A stretch of 64,000 nucleotides of DNA, taken from Siphonodentalium dalli (taxonomy: Eukaryota; Mollusca; Scaphopoda; Gadilida; Siphonodentaliidae). Of the stretch, positions 60,142 through 64,000 are shown piece after piece. Each line of letters starts with the position of its first letter. The first letter of the stretch is position 1. The DNA lies in NCBI GenBank assembly GCA_032622095.1, contig CP136065.1, forward strand, positions 57,101,949 to 57,165,948, given 5' to 3'. The position numbers were made by a program, and so were the translations under genes. The notes beneath the pieces are model-generated. The model made no database searches, was not told the origin of the DNA, and saw only the letters and a program-made list of their open reading frames with translations.

Positions 60142-60165
60142 GGTATTCTCAACGAGAAAATGTCA

Positions 60166-61110
60166 ACTAATAGTCTCCGATGATGTGGAATCAACTTAAT
60201 CTCGTCTCACATCTGCTGTAACCGCGACAAAAATTCTCGCATAAATCCAGTATTAGCATTTATAAAGCAAGTCTATCGACAGTGTTAATTCGGAACTTAT
60301 TGACATCTTTACAACATTCAACCCAATTGCAACACTTTTGAAAACCTTTTATTCCGTAAGGCCAAAATTAAAAATGTTTGTTTGCTCACTATAAAAAAAA
60401 AAAAATCCTATAAATTGAAATATTTTATCAATCTCAAAAAGATGCAATTTTATTTTATTGGTTTAATAGTCAAATATTAATTTGATACAACAAAATTGAT
60501 GTAGTTTTTCTCACAGTTAACAGTTTCTATGAAGAACTGAATAATTACTATTATAAAAGTGGGTTGTAAAATTGCATACTTATCTAATAAATAGTATGAC
60601 AAATCTTACATAAAATTCTTGTTGAAATATATTTTTTTTAATTATTATTAGACGACCTACCCGGTAACTACCCAAATTGTTTACATTGGGTAGGAATGGG
60701 CATACAAAGATTTTAATGATAACGGCCTAAGTCCCTGGCTCCTATTCAGATGTGCACTTTTGACTGACAAGGCCAAACTTTGTGACAGGCTGACAGCAGT
60801 CAACGAGCCGGCACCTGACAATTGTGATGTTCAATAATGTTATTAACATAAAAATAGACCTCATCCCAGGTATTTGACATTTCTATGCCACATGAAAGTG
60901 CATCCTATTCAGCTGGGGGGGTCGGAGTATTTTTTTATCAATTTATCTCTTGGCGCACATCTGTTGCATCTCATGAAAGATGGCCTCATCTTGCCACGCG
61001 ATTGTACTTTCTTCCTGCCTACTAAAAGTGAAGAGGGCAGACCTGTCCGAGGTGTATCAAAGTTATAAATTACAAGAGGTCGCACCTTGGGTGCTGGGAT
61101 ACTGGGAATA
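60166..61110. other. 5' flank of FAM13-like gene
   Basis: No promoter motif I would defend. AT-rich with a CTACCCGGTAACTACCC / GGGTAG inverted word near 60656-60692. Short open frames are unsupported. Confidence 0.4.
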
Positions 61111-61478
61111 CATTAATGCTCTAAATAATCGACTCCTTAACCACAGCGGAATAATGGGTAATTCAGAGGTATTCAGGGAAAATGAGCAGACAACAGATGT
61201 ATGAAAAGATGATAGAAGTGCAGAATTCATATTCATTTGTGAGAAATGTTCAGATAATAAGTTCGTTTGTTCAACTTACAGTAAAGTCCTAAATAATTGA
61301 CTCCTTAACCACAGCAGAATTATGGGTAACTTTTCAGGATTTAGTCGGAAATTCATCGGAAAGCTCTCAGTGAGAGCTTTCCGATGAATGGCAACAAGCC
61401 ATATTTCCGACTAAATCCTGAAAAATTACCCATAATTCCGCTGTGGTTAAGGAGTCGATTATTTAGAGCATTACTGTA
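61072..61478 (+). mobile_element. CAAGAGGTCGCACC start, D fragment, C fragment and full D copy
   Basis: CAAGAGGTCGCACCTTGGGT (hairpin start, 61072), then half of a family D (61113-61160), a family C stretch (ATTCAGGGAAAATGAGCAGA, GTTCAGATAATAAGTTCG) and a full D palindrome at 61279-61476 with TA flanks. Shows repeated nesting of D in C. Confidence 0.75.
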
Positions 61479-61497
61479 CCCCCACGGTGCCAAATTA

Positions 61498-61935
61498 AAC
61501 AAGAGCAATGCAAGGGTGTAGCACAATAGGCCCGTGGTAATTCCAACAAAGGGTCATAACCCTGGTGAAAATTGGCTGGCAGAACCCAAATTCAAACCTG
61601 ACCTGTAGTTTGGGTTAGTAAACTCACATACCAAAATTTATTCCATTCAGTTCAGACATACTAAAGCTATCAAAAGGAAACAAAAATTGAGTGCAAATTC
61701 CAACAAAAAGTGTCATAACTCTGGTGAAAATTGGCTGGCGGAACACAAATTCGTACTTGACCTATATTTGGGGCTAGTAAATTCACATTCCATTCAGTTC
61801 AGACTTACAGAAGTTATCATCCGGAAAAGAAAAAAAAACGAATTTGAACCCTTATCGCCAGTGCTGGAGGGCGAAATGGCTTGCAGTTGTACCCGTAACC
61901 TAAATGAACTATACCCCATTGTAACTAGAAGCCGC
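61498..61935 (+). repeat. ACAAGAGCAATGCAAGG repeat with GGTCATAAC units and SINE piece
   Basis: Two units 158 bp apart (AAGGGTCATAACCCTGGTGA 61548, AAGTGTCATAACTCTGGTGA 61706) followed by a partial SINE: on the minus strand CTGGCGATAAGGGTTCAAAT (B-box like) at about 61845-61868. The 84-codon frame here is a shadow. Confidence 0.6.
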
Positions 61936-62290
61936 CATTGACTTTTAGACATGTATCTGATATATGCATGGGTGTAAGGGGTGCATTTTGATTGTCATGT
62001 AATCTAAGTTCATTAAAGATGGATCAGACAAGACATATTAAAAGGCGAAGAGAAATACACCTTGTAGGCAGCTGATTACACATATTTTTAGAGGCCATTA
62101 TCAAATTGGCAGTCTATCAAAGAAATGCCTGGTGATGAAAGTTCACATTACCTCTAACAGAAACAAATATACCTGTGAATGAACTGATCCTCTATTAATT
62201 TAACCTCTTACCTGGAATAGCCTGGAGGAAACAACAACCGAAAGACAATAAAGTGTTATATATCCTTAATAAAATGTTTCTAGAATGAGT

Positions 62291-62478
62291 TTAACACTTT
62301 CCCATAGGGAGCCTCGCATATATATAAGAGAATGCACTGGCTTACAAAGTCATGGTAAACATTGTTAGGCCAATATATTCTCTTATAGACTCGCATATAT
62401 AAATTATAAGAGAATGAGTTAATGGCACCTGTAGGGTTTTCGCGAAATTTCAGGAAGCTGCAGTCATGGAAGGGTTAA
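62291..62478 (+). mobile_element. Family B MITE, internally deleted
   Basis: TTAACACTTTCCCATAGGGA ... CTGCAGTCATGGAAGGGTTAA. Left hairpin half missing. Confidence 0.75.
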
Positions 62479-62725
62479 CCCTTTCTATACTAAAGCATCA
62501 TTGATGTGTAGTTAATGTTCAGAAAATAAATTCAACAAACGACCAAAGGGCCATTTGTTGAATTTATTATTATTTCTCTCAATAAATAGGGCTCGATCCT
62601 TCTGTACTTTTATTTATCAGTGGTCTGCTTATATTATCTGTACATCCCTGCAAATCAATAACAGACTATTCTGATGTACACTTTATAATTAATTGAGAGA
62701 ATCCATTTAGTACAGAAAGGGTTAA
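62475..62725 (+). mobile_element. Family C MITE sharing a TTAA with family B
   Basis: TTAACCCTTTCTATACTAAA ... CATTTAGTACAGAAAGGGTTAA; complete. The left TTAA (62475-62478) is also the right TTAA of the preceding family B. Confidence 0.87.
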
Positions 62726-63104
62726 GAATCATAAATATACTAGTACTGATATATGTGTAAGTAGGTTATCCCAACCTGTGGATCACAATATATCATTCAA
62801 TCTGAGCTGCCCTCCATCCATAGGTATTAAAATATACAAATGACCCAGGGAGCCACTGCCAGGGAAAATGGCTTACCATAGATTTTAAGTTGAGCACACC
62901 CTGGCAGGTTGCCAAGGACCTACTTTTATTTTAGCCTAGGTTTTTACAGAATTTATTATCCTGGCATTCTAAATACACTGTTTGGGGTCAGCCCTGGCAC
63001 AATAGTTAAAGCCATTATGGGTAGGAATTTGGGTCATGCGAATAAACAATATTTGAATCATCGATTTTGGTCTGAATCGATTAGGCCCAAATATTTGAAT
63101 AAAC

Positions 63105-63655
63105 TAGAGGTGTGACTGTCCCAATGGGACTACGGATACCCCCTGTTTTTAAAATACTAAGATGTTTCACATGTCAGTAAACATGTAGTGAAAATAATAA
63201 AATAACAGTTCCCATTGCAGGTGTACAACCATAACCCTAATCTTAAACCTATTGACCAAAAAATGTAGGAATAAAAGCTTGGACAAAATTATGTATGTCA
63301 AAAAAGGGGAATAACTCCACACAAAATATGTCGGACAGACGTCATAATCGCAGGTGCACAGGTTCCCATGGTACTAAATATCAGTGCCAAGATTAAAAAA
63401 CATTGACCGAAAAATGTAGGAATAGAAGCTCGGACAAAATTATGCATGTTGCAAAAAAAGTTTCTAAGTCGAAAAAGGGGGATAACTCCACCAAAAAATG
63501 TCGGACAGACGTCATAATCGCAGGAGCACAAGTTCCCATGGTACTAAATATCTGTGCCACGTTTTTAAAAAATTGACCGAAAAATGTAGGAATAAAAGCT
63601 CGGACAAAAGTATACATGTTGCGAAAATTTTCTAAGTCGAAAAAGGGGGGGATAA
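63105..63655 (+). repeat. AGAGGTGTGACTGTCCC repeat, right copy
   Basis: ACTAGAGGTGTGACTGTCCC with a GTCCCAATGGGAC hairpin, then three units of about 150-170 bp (ATGTAGGAATAAAAGCT at 63264, 63414, 63585; CATAATCGCAGGTGCACAGG; GTCGAAAAAGGGGGATAACT). Nearly the same first 200 bp as 732-930. Confidence 0.78.
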
Positions 63656-64000
63656 CACTGATGGAGCAGGATGCAGATCGAAAATTATTGCAATTATGAT
63701 AAATTATGAATTATGAAATCACTTGATCGAACACTACCATACATCCATACATCGCAGTTATACAGTACTAGTGGGAACAATTCCGATGCCAACTGGATGA
63801 TCAATGTCAGGCTTCTGTGAACTGGAATAATGTATAATTTACATAGTCAGGCGAGCATGAACTTTCAACCACGTGCTCCATTATGACTGATGCTAGCACT
63901 GATTTAGCCCAGTCTGATTGGGAAGTTACATGCAGGAACATGTGCTGCACACAAGATACATTTACTCGTTAATACACACAACATCCATGTCCCATTCCTC

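Overview
This is a piece of an animal nuclear genome, most likely a mollusc and probably a bivalve. It is AT-rich, has small exons in kilobase introns, and is packed with short non-autonomous repeats. The organism call is inference from repeat style and protein divergence. No bacterial, viral or organelle gene is visible.

The only protein-coding gene I can support is one large minus-strand gene: a FAM13A/B-type RhoGAP protein. Twenty-three exons between 60141 (start codon) and 1095 join in phase into 899 codons without a stop. The amino-terminal RhoGAP domain (exons 2-5) carries the arginine finger. Proline/serine-rich exons follow, then a conserved PPLDL-LHEH block (exon 14) and two charged helical regions typical of FAM13 carboxy-terminal halves (exons 17-19 and 20-22). 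The true carboxy-terminus lies beyond the low-coordinate end. The region upstream of the start codon (60142-64000) has no recognisable exon.

Everything else is intron or flank, dominated by transposon relics without visible transposase. (1) TTAA-flanked foldback/MITE families: A, B and C have piggyBac-like TTAACCC ends; I, K and Q have other ends. A and B share a 67-bp hairpin cassette. (2) A TA-flanked, CAGTAATG-ended, nearly perfect palindrome (D). (3) An 8-bp-duplicating, CAAGCC-ended family (E), hAT-like. One E copy holds a second element with about 185-bp inverted ends. (4) An 893-bp hAT-like candidate at 51236-52128. (5) Long elements of diverged 140-180 bp tandem units that run into GACGGAC-type microsatellite and end in a hairpin; some start with an AAGAGG hairpin. 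(6) tRNA-type SINE pieces, two other two-copy families (H, J), minisatellites and poly-C runs.

The most informative observations are a 90-bp tandem repeat fusing the 3' end of exon 8 to a MITE end, paired changes preserving the hairpins of A/B and D, exact 8-bp target duplications for E, an insertion whose empty site can be read from sister copies, and mobile-element ends lying 14-40 bp from splice sites of six exons.
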